Positions 53,490 to 62,638 of a DNA stretch of 64,000 nucleotides are shown piece by piece. Position 1 is the first letter of the stretch. The number at the start of each line of letters is the position of its first letter. The DNA is from Bradyrhizobium diazoefficiens USDA 110. GTDB lineage: Bacteria; Pseudomonadota; Alphaproteobacteria; Rhizobiales; Xanthobacteraceae. The translations under genes and the position numbers were made by a program. Below the pieces are notes generated by a model. That model saw only the letters and a program-made list of their open reading frames with translations, searched no databases and was not told the origin of the DNA. Location of the stretch: positions 2,342,001 to 2,406,000 of the forward strand of contig NC_004463.1 in the NCBI RefSeq assembly GCF_000011365.1. Direction: 5' to 3'.

Positions 53490-55743
53490 GCTCAATCTCA
53501 CCAGCGCTCCCGCCCATCTGCGCCACGGCTCGAGCATCGGCCAGCCTCTGACCCGGCGCGACGGCCTCCTCAAGGTCAAGGGTCAGGCGACTTATGCGGC
53601 CGACAATCATCCGCCCGGGATGCTGTTTGCGGTGATGGCGGTCTCGAGCATTGCGCGCGGCCGCGTGGTCTCGCTCGATGTCTCTGCTGCCAAGCGCCAT
53701 CCCGGCGTCGTCGACGTCATGACACCAGACCACAAGCCGCCACTCGCGATCGACCCCGAGATCAAGACCAACCCGTTCGTGTTCCGGATGGAGGTGCTGC
53801 AGAGCGACGAGGTCCGCTACGCCAACCAGCCGATCGCCGTCGTGATCGCCGAGACGCTGGAAGCGGCAACGGAAGGCGCGGTGCTGCTGGCGCCGCGCTA
53901 TGAGGCGCTGCCTGCGCTCGTCGGCCTCGATGCCGGCGAGAGCTACGTGCCGCCCGTCGTCGGCGTCGGCAATCCCACGGAAAGCCACCGCGGCGATGTC
54001 GAGGCGGGCCTTGCCTCGGCCGAGAAGCAGATCGATGCGGTCTACGAGACGCCGCCGCAATATCACAATGCCATGGAGCCGCATGCGATCGTGGCCAGCT
54101 GGGACGGGGACAATCTGTCGGTCGACATGCCGACCCAGGGCCTGATGCTCTCGCTCGGGCGCATCGCCGAGCTGTTCGGCATTGCGCCTGACAAGATCCA
54201 CATCCGCAGTCCGTTCCTCGGTGGCGGTTTCGGCTCCAAGGGGCTGATGTCCGGCCCGCCGACCCTCGGCATCATGGCTGCCAAGCTCGTCGGCCGGCCG
54301 GTGAAGCTCGTGCTGCGCCGTGAGCAGATGTATGGCCCGGTCGGCCATCGCGCACCGACCCGCCAGCGGCTGCGCATCGGCGCCGACGGCGAGGGGCGCC
54401 TGACCGCGCTCGATCACCATGCGCGGACCGTGTCGAGCACGTTCGACGATTTCTACGAGCCCGCCGCCGATGCCTCGCACACGCTCTATGCGGCGCCTGC
54501 GATCCGCACCTCGCACGATGCCGTGCGCGTCAACACCGGTACGCCGCTGTTCATGCGCGCGCCGGGCGAGGCGACCGGTTCGATTGCGCTCGAGAGTGCG
54601 ATCGACGAGATGGCCTGGGCCTGCGGCATCGATCCGCTCGCCTTCCGTCTGAAGAACTACGCCGAGGTCGAGCCGATCACGGGAAAGCCGTTCTCATCCA
54701 AGGCGCTGCGTGCCTGCTACGCGCAGGGCGCCGCGCGCTTCGGCTGGGCCAAGCGCTCGCTCCAGCCGCGGCAGATGCGCGACGATGCCGGTCTTCTGGT
54801 CGGCTGGGGCATGGGCACCGCGACCTTCCCGGCGCTGATGTTCCAGGCGGAAGCGCGTGCCGCGCTCCGCCGCGACGGCACCGGTGCAATGGAGATCGGC
54901 GCGCATGACATGGGGCAGGGCGCCTGGACGGCACTCGCCCAGATCGCAGCCGACGGTCTCGGCCTCGATATCGATCGCGTCACGTTCAAGGCCGGAACGT
55001 CCGACCTACCCGACGCCGGCATCGCCGGCGGCTCGGCGCACACGGCGACCGCGGGCGCTGCGATCCACAGCGCCGGCGCGGCCGTAATTGCTAAGCTCGC
55101 CGCTCTCGCCACCGGCGACGAGCGCTCGCCGCTGTTCGGCGCCGGCAATGCCGGCGTGGTCGCGCGCGACGGAAAGCTGTTCCGGCGTGACGACGAGAGT
55201 CGCGGCGAGAGCTATGCCGAGATCCTCGCGCGTGCCGGTGTCGCGGAGGTCGAGGCGCGTGGCACCGGCGCGCCAAATCCTGCGGCGATGGAGGAGTATG
55301 CCATGCACGCCCATGGCGCGGTGTTCGCGGAGGTGAAGGTCGATCCCGAGCTCGGCCAGGTCCGCGTCACGCGCATGGTCGGCGCCTTCGCGGCGGGGCG
55401 CATCGTCAATCCGCATCTCGTGAAGAGCCAGCTGTTCGGCGGCATGATCTGGGGGATGTCCTTCGCGCTGCACGAGGAGGCCATCACCGACCGCCGCAGC
55501 GGCCGGATCATGAATGCCAATCTCGGCGAGTACCACATCCCCGTGAATGCCGACGTGCCGCCGCTCGACGTCATTACTGTCGAGGAGCACGACCCGCATG
55601 TGAATGCGCTCGGGATCAAGGGCGTCGGCGAGATCGGCATCACCGGCAGTGCGGGCGCGGTCGCCAACGCCGTCTGGCACGCGACCGGGGTGCGCGTGCG
55701 CCGCTTCCCGATCCGGATCGAGGAATTGCTGACGCAGTCTTGA
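53482..55743 (+). CDS. Molybdenum-cofactor-binding subunit (PaoC-like)
   Basis: This 753-residue catalytic subunit of an aldehyde dehydrogenase of the xanthine-oxidase family has pterin-contact motifs LGGGFGSKGLMSGPPTLGIM and GAHDMGQGAWTALAQIAADG. The catalytic Glu lies in LGIKGVGEIGITGSAGAVAN. The start at 53482 follows the FAD subunit in an overlap. With the two upstream subunits it should oxidise aldehydes, possibly aromatic ones; the substrate is not certain. A periplasmic chaperone such as PaoD is not seen in this window. Confidence 0.93.
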   Translation: MPELNLTSAPAHLRHGSSIGQPLTRRDGLLKVKGQATYAADNHPPGMLFAVMAVSSIARGRVVSLDVSAAKRHPGVVDVMTPDHKPPLAIDPEIKTNPFVFRMEVLQSDEVRYANQPIAVVIAETLEAATEGAVLLAPRYEALPALVGLDAGESYVPPVVGVGNPTESHRGDVEAGLASAEKQIDAVYETPPQYHNAMEPHAIVASWDGDNLSVDMPTQGLMLSLGRIAELFGIAPDKIHIRSPFLGGGFGSKGLMSGPPTLGIMAAKLVGRPVKLVLRREQMYGPVGHRAPTRQRLRIGADGEGRLTALDHHARTVSSTFDDFYEPAADASHTLYAAPAIRTSHDAVRVNTGTPLFMRAPGEATGSIALESAIDEMAWACGIDPLAFRLKNYAEVEPITGKPFSSKALRACYAQGAARFGWAKRSLQPRQMRDDAGLLVGWGMGTATFPALMFQAEARAALRRDGTGAMEIGAHDMGQGAWTALAQIAADGLGLDIDRVTFKAGTSDLPDAGIAGGSAHTATAGAAIHSAGAAVIAKLAALATGDERSPLFGAGNAGVVARDGKLFRRDDESRGESYAEILARAGVAEVEARGTGAPNPAAMEEYAMHAHGAVFAEVKVDPELGQVRVTRMVGAFAAGRIVNPHLVKSQLFGGMIWGMSFALHEEAITDRRSGRIMNANLGEYHIPVNADVPPLDVITVEEHDPHVNALGIKGVGEIGITGSAGAVANAVWHATGVRVRRFPIRIEELLTQS

Positions 55744-55811
55744 GCGCTGCGGCGATGTCAACGAGAGCCGGGCGGAGAATCGCCGCGCGGCTCTCGCCCC
55801 GCGTCGAAGCG

Positions 55812-55964
55812 TCAGTTCATCTTCCGCCGGAGGGCCTTGATCGCCTCTCTCTGCGTCTCGATGTATGCGGCGATGGCCTCGCGCAGCTCGCGCGAGTGGA
55901 GCTTGTCGGCATCGCGCCGAACTTCGTCGAGCGCGGCTTCTGCATTGGCGAGCGTGATCTTCAT
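55812..55964 (-). CDS. 50-residue helical protein
   Basis: A short frame reads MKITLANAEAALDEVRRDAD, KLHSRELREAIAAYIETQRE, AIKALRRKMN. It is fully amphipathic and helical, with strong codon regularity. No ribosome site stands out (GGGCTCGCCG precedes the ATG). It is too small to assign, but its composition is protein-like, unlike the shadow frames around it. It converges on the PaoC-like gene. Confidence 0.5.
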   Translation of the reverse strand: MKITLANAEAALDEVRRDADKLHSRELREAIAAYIETQREAIKALRRKMN

Positions 55965-56151
55965 CGGCGAGCCCTGTTACGAAGCGGCCCCGGAGTGCCT
56001 AGGAGTCCGGGGCCATAACCTCAGCACCTCTGCGCCAGGCTGCTCGGCTACGGTTCGTAATATATAGAGGTTCGGCTCGCGGAAATTGAGATGGCTCAAG
56101 CTCCGTAGGAAACCGGTGGCTCCGTAAGATCCCGGAGGAATTTGATCGGCG

Positions 56152-56700
56152 TCAAAACGTCGGCGGCGTACACGCCGAGATCACTTCGCACGGCTTGCCG
56201 CCGACGCAGCGGAAGCGATGCGGGCGGCGGCTCTCGAAATAATAGGCATCGCCGGGATTGAGGATGCGGCGCTCGTCCTCGACGGTGACTTCGAGCTTGC
56301 CTGAAATCACGATGCCGCCTTCCTCGCCGTCATGGACGAGATGCACGCGTCCGGTGTCGCTGCCGGGCTCGTAGCGCTCCTTCAGAATCTGCAGGCTGCG
56401 GCCGAACAGATTGTCGCCGACTTGCCGATACGAGATCGGCTTCTTGCCGACCTCGGTCAGCTCTTCGGCGCGATAGAAGATCTTGCGCCGGCTCTCCGGC
56501 TCCAGTGCGAAGAACTCGGCGAGCCCCATCGGGATGCCGTCGAGGATGCGCTTGAGCGCGCCGACCGACGGGTTCATCTGGTTGGATTCGATCAGCGAAA
56601 TCGTCGAATTGGTGACGCCGGCGCGCTTGGCAAGCTCGCGCTGCGACAGCTTCTGGCGCGCCCGGATGAATCGCAGCCGTCCACCGATGTCGACGCTCAT
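56152..56700 (-). CDS. XRE-cupin transcriptional regulator (PuuR-like)
   Basis: This 182-residue protein has an N-terminal helix-turn-helix at about 8-60 (KLSQRELAKRAGVTNSTISL, IESNQMNPSVGALKRILDGI) and a C-terminal cupin at about 110-180 (GGIVISGKLEVTVEDERRIL, GDAYYFESRRPHRFRC). This architecture is shared with PuuR and related repressors of amine catabolism. It is divergent from the aminotransferase gene and probably regulates it. Confidence 0.9.
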   Translation of the reverse strand: MSVDIGGRLRFIRARQKLSQRELAKRAGVTNSTISLIESNQMNPSVGALKRILDGIPMGLAEFFALEPESRRKIFYRAEELTEVGKKPISYRQVGDNLFGRSLQILKERYEPGSDTGRVHLVHDGEEGGIVISGKLEVTVEDERRILNPGDAYYFESRRPHRFRCVGGKPCEVISACTPPTF

Positions 56701-56848
56701 GCCCCTGGTCCCTGTTGCAGGTGTTGCGGATCGCGCAAATATGGACCAGCGGCCCCAGTGAAATCAATGGCTTGCAGGTTACCAGAAAAGGACTTGTTGC
56801 GCCTTGGAAGCCGTGCCTCTGCTATCCCGTCAGCAAAGGAGCGCGGCC

Positions 56849-58177
56849 GTGACCCTTCATCAGATTCCGAACACTATCAAGACCGACTCGTTCTGGATGC
56901 CGTTCACGGCCAACCGGCAGTTCAAGAAGGCGCCGCGCCTGTTCTCCTCGGCCGAGGGCATGCACTACACCACCGTCGACGGCCGCAAGGTGATCGACGG
57001 CTCCGCTGGCCTCTGGTGCGTCAATGCCGGCCACGGCCGCAAGCAGATCGCCGCCGCCGTCGAGCGGCAGCTGATGACGCTGGACTTCGCGCCCACGTTC
57101 CAGATGGGCCATCCGCTGGCGTTCGATTTCGCCGAGCGGCTCGCCGAGATCGCGCCGAAGGGCCTCGACCGGATCTTCTTCACCAATTCCGGCTCCGAGT
57201 CGGTGGACACCGCGCTCAAGATCGCGCTCGCCTATCATCGCGCCACCGGCCAGTCGAGCCGCACCCGCCTGATCGGCCGTGAGCGTGGTTATCACGGCGT
57301 CGGCTTCGGCGGCACGTCGGTCGGCGGCATGGTCGCCAACCGCCGCGCCTTCGCGACCCTGCTGCCGGGCGTCGACCATATCCGCCACACCCACGATCTC
57401 AGCCGCAACGCCTTCGCCAAGGATCAGCCGGAGCATGGTGCCGAGCTCGCCGACGATCTCGAGCGCCTGGTTGGCCTGCACGGCGCCGAGACGATCGCCG
57501 CCGTCATCGTCGAGCCGGTGCCGGGTTCGACCGCGGTGCTGCCGCCGCCGAAGGGCTATCTGCAGCGCCTGCGCGAGATCTGCGACAAGCACGGCATCCT
57601 GCTGATCTTCGACGAGGTCATCACCGGCTTCGGCCGCCTCGGCACGCCGTTCGCCGCCAACTTCTTCGGCGTCACGCCGGACCTGATGACGACGGCCAAG
57701 GGCATCACCAACGGCACCATTCCCTGCGGCGCGGTGTTCGCGAGCCGCAAGGTGCACGACGGGATGATGGTCGGCCCCGAGAACCAGATGGAGCTGTTCC
57801 ACGGCTACACCTATTCGGCGCATCCGACGGCCTGCGCCGCCGGCATCGCGACGCTCGACATCTACAAGGACGAAGGCCTGCTCACGCGCGGTGCGTCGAT
57901 CGCCGAATACTGGCGCGATGCGCTGCATTCGCTGAAGGGCCTGCCGAACGTCGTCGACATCCGCAATTGCGGCCTGATGGGCGCGGTCGAGCTGGCGCCG
58001 CGCGCCGGCGTGGTCGGTGCGCGCGGTTACGACGTGATGGTCGACTGCTTCAACACCGGCCTCTATTTGCGCATGAGCGGCGATAGCTTCGCGATGTCGC
58101 CTCCGCTCATCGTCGAGAAGAGCCATATCGACCAGATGGTCTCGATCCTCGGCGACGCCATCAAGAAGGTGGCCTGA
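56849..58177 (+). CDS. Class III aminotransferase (omega-amino acid:pyruvate type)
   Basis: This 442-residue PLP enzyme has the phosphate-binding block FFTNSGSESVDTALKIALAY, then IAAVIVEPVPGSTAVLPPPK, LLIFDEVITGFGRLGTPFAA and TTAKGITNGTIPCG, which contains the PLP Lys. The GTG at 56849 is chosen because AAAGGAG lies ten bases upstream; the ATG at 56804 has none. It resembles beta-alanine:pyruvate and related omega-transaminases. The XRE-cupin gene beside it and DadA downstream place it in amine or amino-acid breakdown. Confidence 0.92.
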   Translation: MTLHQIPNTIKTDSFWMPFTANRQFKKAPRLFSSAEGMHYTTVDGRKVIDGSAGLWCVNAGHGRKQIAAAVERQLMTLDFAPTFQMGHPLAFDFAERLAEIAPKGLDRIFFTNSGSESVDTALKIALAYHRATGQSSRTRLIGRERGYHGVGFGGTSVGGMVANRRAFATLLPGVDHIRHTHDLSRNAFAKDQPEHGAELADDLERLVGLHGAETIAAVIVEPVPGSTAVLPPPKGYLQRLREICDKHGILLIFDEVITGFGRLGTPFAANFFGVTPDLMTTAKGITNGTIPCGAVFASRKVHDGMMVGPENQMELFHGYTYSAHPTACAAGIATLDIYKDEGLLTRGASIAEYWRDALHSLKGLPNVVDIRNCGLMGAVELAPRAGVVGARGYDVMVDCFNTGLYLRMSGDSFAMSPPLIVEKSHIDQMVSILGDAIKKVA

Positions 58178-58247
58178 TAATTGCTCTCGCCGTTGCGAAA
58201 GTTCTTCTTGCAGCGGCGAGCGTGATGCCGCGGGAGTTTGACGAAGC

Positions 58248-59513
58248 GTGAAAGTTCTGATCCTCGGCAGCGGTGTCATCGGTGTCACCTCTGCCTACTA
58301 CCTTGCGGGTGCTGGCCATGACGTGACGGTCGTCGACCGTCAACCGGAGCCGGCACTGGAGACCTCTTTCGCCAATGCCGGCGAGGTGTCGCCCGGCTAT
58401 TCCTCGCCTTGGGCTGGGCCCGGCGTGCCGGTGAAGGCGGTCAAGTGGCTCTTGATGAAGCACGGCCCGCTGGTGATCCGGCCGAAGCTCGATCCGGTGA
58501 TGTGGGTCTGGCTGCTCAAGATGCTGCGCAACTGCACCAGCGCGCGCTACGCGGTCAACAAGAGCCGGATGATCCCGATCGCGGAATACAGCCGCGACTG
58601 CCTGCGCGACCTGCGCCGCGACATCGGCATTCAATATGACGAGCGCTCGCAGGGCACGCTCCAGCTGTTCCGCCACCAGGCGCAGCTCGACGGCACCGGC
58701 GAAGACATCGCCGTGCTCAAGCAATATGGCGTGCCCTTCGAGGTGCTGGGCCGCGAAGGCTGCATCGCGGTCGAGCCGGCGCTCGCCGGCGTGAAGGAGA
58801 AGTTCGCCGGCGGACTTCGCCTGCCGCAGGACGAGACCGGCGACTGCCACATGTTCACGCAGGCGCTGGCCAAGCATGCCCAGGCGCTCGGCGTGCGCTT
58901 CATGTTCAATACCGGCATCGACCGCATCGTCACCGACGGCGCACGCGTCAGTGGCGTCGTGACCAGCGCCGGCGTGTTGCAGGCCGACGCCTACGTCCTG
59001 GCGCTCGGAAGCTGGTCGTCGCGGCTGGTTGCGCCGCTCGGCATTTCGCTGCCGGTCTATCCGGTGAAGGGATATTCGATCACGGTGCCGATCAAGGATG
59101 CCTCGGGCGCGCCGGAATCGACCGTGATGGACGAGAGCTACAAGGTCGCGATCACGCGCCTCGGCAATCGCATCCGCGTCGGCGGCACTGCCGAAATCTC
59201 GGGCTTCTCGAGCAAGCTCTATGACGCCCGCCGCGCCACGCTGGATCACTCCTTGACTGATCTGTTCCCGCGCGGCGGCGATCTGTCCAAGGCGACGTTC
59301 TGGAGCGGCCTGCGTCCGATGACGCCGGACGGCCCGCCCGTGATCGGCCCGACGCAATACGCCAATCTCCACCTCAACACCGGACACGGCACGCTCGGCT
59401 GGACCATGTCCTGCGGTTCGGGACGGGTGCTCGCGGACATGCTGTCAGGCAAGAAGCCGGAGGTCGACGTCAGCGCGCTGACGGTGGATCGGTACGCGCA
59501 CCGGTTCGGGTGA
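58248..59513 (+). CDS. dadA: D-amino acid dehydrogenase
   Basis: This 421-residue FAD enzyme deaminates D-amino acids. It begins [20 protein letters not shown] (GTG start), with the DadA-type segments [39 protein letters not shown] and [20 protein letters not shown]. The length is normal for the family. It lies 70 bases after the aminotransferase on the same strand, probably in one transcript. Confidence 0.92.
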   Translation: MKVLILGSGVIGVTSAYYLAGAGHDVTVVDRQPEPALETSFANAGEVSPGYSSPWAGPGVPVKAVKWLLMKHGPLVIRPKLDPVMWVWLLKMLRNCTSARYAVNKSRMIPIAEYSRDCLRDLRRDIGIQYDERSQGTLQLFRHQAQLDGTGEDIAVLKQYGVPFEVLGREGCIAVEPALAGVKEKFAGGLRLPQDETGDCHMFTQALAKHAQALGVRFMFNTGIDRIVTDGARVSGVVTSAGVLQADAYVLALGSWSSRLVAPLGISLPVYPVKGYSITVPIKDASGAPESTVMDESYKVAITRLGNRIRVGGTAEISGFSSKLYDARRATLDHSLTDLFPRGGDLSKATFWSGLRPMTPDGPPVIGPTQYANLHLNTGHGTLGWTMSCGSGRVLADMLSGKKPEVDVSALTVDRYAHRFG

Positions 59514-59521
59514 TTGACGCT

Positions 59522-59602
59522 GTCATTCCGGGTCGATGCGAAGCATCGAATCCGGAATCTCGAGATTCCGGGTTCGCCTCTTCGAGGCGCCCCGGAATGA
59601 CG
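59522..59602. repeat. Intergenic palindromic repeat, copy 2
   Basis: It has the same outline as the element at 44680-44761: GTCATTCCGGG and CCCGGAATGAC ends and the identical central palindrome CCGGAATCTCGAGATTCCGG. The inner hairpin differs (CGCCTCTTCGAGGCG). It lies between dadA and the convergent XRE-cupin gene and may also serve as a terminator. Confidence 0.8.
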
Positions 59603-59610
59603 GCAATTGA

Positions 59611-60288
59611 CTACCCCGCCCCCGTCACGCAATTCACCCACAGCACCACGGCCTTGGCATCCTGCGCCGGATTGGAAAACCGGTGCGGCCGGCGGCTGGC
59701 GAAGCGAAAGCTGTCGCCCGTCTTCAGCGACCACGTCTCGCTGTCCACCGTCAGCATCATCTCGCCATCAAGCACGAGGCCGGCTTCCTCGCCGTCGTGG
59801 GTGTAGAGCTCGTCGCCCGCGGAGCCGCCGGGATCGATGTGCACCAGGAACAGGTTGAGCCGGTTGTCGCTGCCCGCGGCGCTCAGCAATTGCTTCGAAA
59901 TTCCGCTGCGCCAGAGTTTCAGTTCCGGCCGCTGAAGCCCGCGCGTCACCACCTGGTCGGAGGCACCGTCGGCACTTGGGTTCGAACCGAACAAAGCCGC
60001 CATGCCGACGCCGAGCACGTCGGAGAGCGTTGCCAGCGCGCGCAGCGACGGCGACGACAGGCCGCGCTCGATCTGGCTGAGGAAGCCGATCGACAGGCCG
60101 GTGCGCGCGGCGACCGTTTCCAGCGAGAATTGCCTGACGCGCCTGATATCGCGGATGCGGCGGCCGACCGCGACGTCCATCGCGGGCTCGGCCGGCTTGG
60201 TCATCGCCTTGGCCGGCACCGTCTTGGCCTTCAGCTTCCTGGCCGGCTTTGCGGCGGCCGGTTTGCGCATTCTTTTGCCACCGCTCAC
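59611..60288 (-). CDS. XRE-cupin transcriptional regulator
   Basis: This 225-residue protein has a basic Lys/Ala-rich N-terminal tail (about 1-40), an HTH at about 42-100 (FSLETVAARTGLSIGFLSQI, ERGLSSPSLRALATLSDVLG) and a C-terminal cupin (DGEEAGLVLDGEMMLTVDSE, GDSFRFASRRPHRFSNPA). It is paralogous in layout to the regulator at 56152 but has an added tail. It is divergent from the amino-acid ABC transporter genes, its probable targets. Confidence 0.9.
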   Translation of the reverse strand: MSGGKRMRKPAAAKPARKLKAKTVPAKAMTKPAEPAMDVAVGRRIRDIRRVRQFSLETVAARTGLSIGFLSQIERGLSSPSLRALATLSDVLGVGMAALFGSNPSADGASDQVVTRGLQRPELKLWRSGISKQLLSAAGSDNRLNLFLVHIDPGGSAGDELYTHDGEEAGLVLDGEMMLTVDSETWSLKTGDSFRFASRRPHRFSNPAQDAKAVVLWVNCVTGAG

Positions 60289-60451
60289 GTCAAGCCGCTT
60301 CCTTCATGTGCATGAAAACCACTTGCATCACCTGCGAAAGTGTGACCAAATTTTCATATTGGTGAAAATAGGCCGAAACGGCTTGGCCCGCAACGTCTGC
60401 GATCAAGACATCTGCGAGCGCCGCTAGCGGCCGGACCCAAAGGGGGATGCG

Positions 60452-61216
60452 ATGGCGTTGAAGCGTTTTGTCCAGGCCGCAGTCGCGGCGCTCGCGATTG
60501 CCGGAGTCGTGCCGGCCTCCGCGCAGCAGGTGCTGAAGGTCGGCTCGACGCCGACGGGCATTCCCTTCACCTTCCTCGACACCAAGACCAATACCATCCA
60601 GGGCATCATGGTCGATCTCATCACCGAGATCGGCAAGGACGCCGGCCTCAACGTGCAGATCGAGCCGATGTCGTTCTCCGCGCTGATCCCGTCGCTGACC
60701 TCGAGCAAGATCGACATCATTGCGGCCGCGATGTTCATCACGGCGCCGCGCAAGGAGGTCGTCGACTTCTCCGACCCGATCTACACTTATGGCGAAGGTC
60801 TGGTGGTGCCGAAGAACGACACCAAGGCCTATGCCACGCAGGACGACCTGAAGGGCGAGACGGTCGGCGCCCAGGTCGGCACCGCCTTCGTCGACGCGTT
60901 GAAGAAGTCCGGCCTGTTCGCCGACGTCAAGGCCTACGACACCATTCCCGACATCCTGCGCGACGTGAACACCGGCCGTCTCAAGGCCGGCTACGCCGAC
61001 TATCCGATCCTCGCCTACAACCTGAAGCAGGGCGGCTTCCCCGAGGTGCGGCTCGTCGACAGCTACAAGCCGGTCACGGTCGGCTCGGTCGGCATCGGCG
61101 TGCGCAAGGGCGACAGCGCGCTGCTCGGCAAGATCAACGCCTCGCTGGCCAAGCTCAAGGCCAACGGCACCATCGACAAGATCCTCGAAAAATGGGGCCA
61201 GAAAGCCCAGGGCTGA
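60452..61216 (+). CDS. Amino-acid ABC transporter substrate-binding protein
   Basis: This 254-residue periplasmic receptor of the polar-amino-acid family (SBP_bac_3) has a signal peptide AAVAALAIAGVVPASAQQ. The mature part reads KVGSTPTGIPFTFLDTKTNT, IQGIMVDLITEIGKDAGL, EPMSFSALIPSLTSSKIDII and KEVVDFSDPIYTYGEGLVVP. It is the first gene of a three-gene ABC operon. The ligand could be an amino acid or a small amine. Confidence 0.93.
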   Translation: MALKRFVQAAVAALAIAGVVPASAQQVLKVGSTPTGIPFTFLDTKTNTIQGIMVDLITEIGKDAGLNVQIEPMSFSALIPSLTSSKIDIIAAAMFITAPRKEVVDFSDPIYTYGEGLVVPKNDTKAYATQDDLKGETVGAQVGTAFVDALKKSGLFADVKAYDTIPDILRDVNTGRLKAGYADYPILAYNLKQGGFPEVRLVDSYKPVTVGSVGIGVRKGDSALLGKINASLAKLKANGTIDKILEKWGQKAQG

Positions 61217-61244
61217 TGGTTAGAGGCTGATCGAAGGCTGCCCG

Positions 61245-61898
61245 ATGAAAGGCTTTTGGCACGACGCTGCCGAGTTCTTCCCGATCCTGATGAGCGGCGT
61301 CGCGCTGACGATCGTCGTCACCATCGGCTCGCTGCTGCTCTCGACGGTGCTCGGCCTGATCTGGGCGATGATGCGGGTCTCCGGCATCAAGGTCCTGTCG
61401 ATGCTCAGCGCCAGCCTGATCAACGTGATCCGCGGCATCCCGATCATCGTGCTCCTGTTCTACCTCTACTTCGTGATGCCCGATCTCGGTGTCACGCTGT
61501 CGGCCTTGCAGGCCGCCATCCTCGGGCTCGGCATCGCCTATTCGGCCTACCAGGCGGAAAACTTCCGCGCCGGCATCGAGGCGATCGACAAGGGCCAGAT
61601 CGAGGCGGCGCAGTCGATCGGCATGGGCTGGTGGCTCACCATGCGCCGCGTGGTGCTGCCGCAGGCGGTGCGCATCGTGCTACCTCCCTACGGCAACGTC
61701 ATGATCATGATGCTGAAGGATTCGTCGCAGGCCTCGACCATCACGGTCGCCGAGCTTGCGCTGCAGGGCAAGCTGATCGCGTCCTCGACCTTCAAGAACA
61801 CCAGCGTGTTCACGCTGGTGGCGCTGATGTACCTGACCATGAGCATTCCGCTGATCCTGCTGGTCCGTCACTTCGAAAAGCGGGCGGGCAAGAAATGA
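61245..61898 (+). CDS. Amino-acid ABC transporter permease
   Basis: This 217-residue protein has about five membrane helices and the HisM/GlnP-type loop [20 protein letters not shown], with [20 protein letters not shown] (the EAA motif). The start at 61245 is 28 bases after the binding-protein gene. Its stop overlaps the ATPase start (ATGA). Confidence 0.93.
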   Translation: MKGFWHDAAEFFPILMSGVALTIVVTIGSLLLSTVLGLIWAMMRVSGIKVLSMLSASLINVIRGIPIIVLLFYLYFVMPDLGVTLSALQAAILGLGIAYSAYQAENFRAGIEAIDKGQIEAAQSIGMGWWLTMRRVVLPQAVRIVLPPYGNVMIMMLKDSSQASTITVAELALQGKLIASSTFKNTSVFTLVALMYLTMSIPLILLVRHFEKRAGKK

Positions 61899-62626
61899 TC
61901 GAGCTCACCGACGTTCACAAGAGTTTCGGCAAGGTCGAGGTGCTCAAGGGCATCACGGCGAAGGTCGAGAAGGGCGAGGTGGTCTGCATCGTCGGCCCGT
62001 CCGGCTCCGGCAAGTCGACCATCCTGCGCTGTATCAATGGGCTGGAAAGCTACGATCGCGGCGAGATCAATGTCGAAGGATTGAAGGTCGACCGCGATGC
62101 GCCGTCGATCGTGAACGTCCGCACCCAGGTCTCGATGGTGTTCCAGCGCTTCAACCTGTTTCCGCATCGCACGGTGCTGGAGAACGTGGTCGAGGGCCCG
62201 CTCTACGTGAAGAAGGAGGCGCGTGCGCAAGTGCTCGAGCGCGGCCGCGCGCTGCTCGCCCAGGTGGGCCTCGCCGAAAAGGCCGACGCGCACCCGCCGC
62301 AGCTTTCCGGCGGCCAGCAGCAGCGCGTCGCGATCGCGCGCGCGCTCGCGATGCAGCCCAAGGCGATCCTGTTCGACGAGCCGACCTCGGCGCTCGATCC
62401 CGAACTCGTCGGCGACGTTCTCGGCGTGATGCGCAAGCTCGCCGACGACGGCATGACCATGGTCGTCGTCACCCACGAGATGGGCTTCGCCCGCGACGTC
62501 GCCGATCGCGTGCTGTTCATCGACGGCGGCGTCATCGTCGAGCAGGGGCCGGCCAAATCGGTGCTCAACCAACCCCAGCACCCGCGCACGCAGGATTTCC
62601 TGCGCCGGGTGCTGCATCCGCTCTGA
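61895..62626 (+). CDS. Amino-acid ABC transporter ATP-binding protein
   Basis: This 243-residue ATPase is of the GlnQ/HisP type. Walker A is GPSGSGKST, the Q-loop region [20 protein letters not shown], the signature LSGGQQQR, Walker [21 protein letters not shown] and the switch His [15 protein letters not shown]. The start at 61895 lies in an overlap with the permease; the longer frame from 61256 is a shadow of that gene. Confidence 0.95.
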   Translation: MIELTDVHKSFGKVEVLKGITAKVEKGEVVCIVGPSGSGKSTILRCINGLESYDRGEINVEGLKVDRDAPSIVNVRTQVSMVFQRFNLFPHRTVLENVVEGPLYVKKEARAQVLERGRALLAQVGLAEKADAHPPQLSGGQQQRVAIARALAMQPKAILFDEPTSALDPELVGDVLGVMRKLADDGMTMVVVTHEMGFARDVADRVLFIDGGVIVEQGPAKSVLNQPQHPRTQDFLRRVLHPL

Positions 62627-62638
62627 TCGGTCTTCGCC

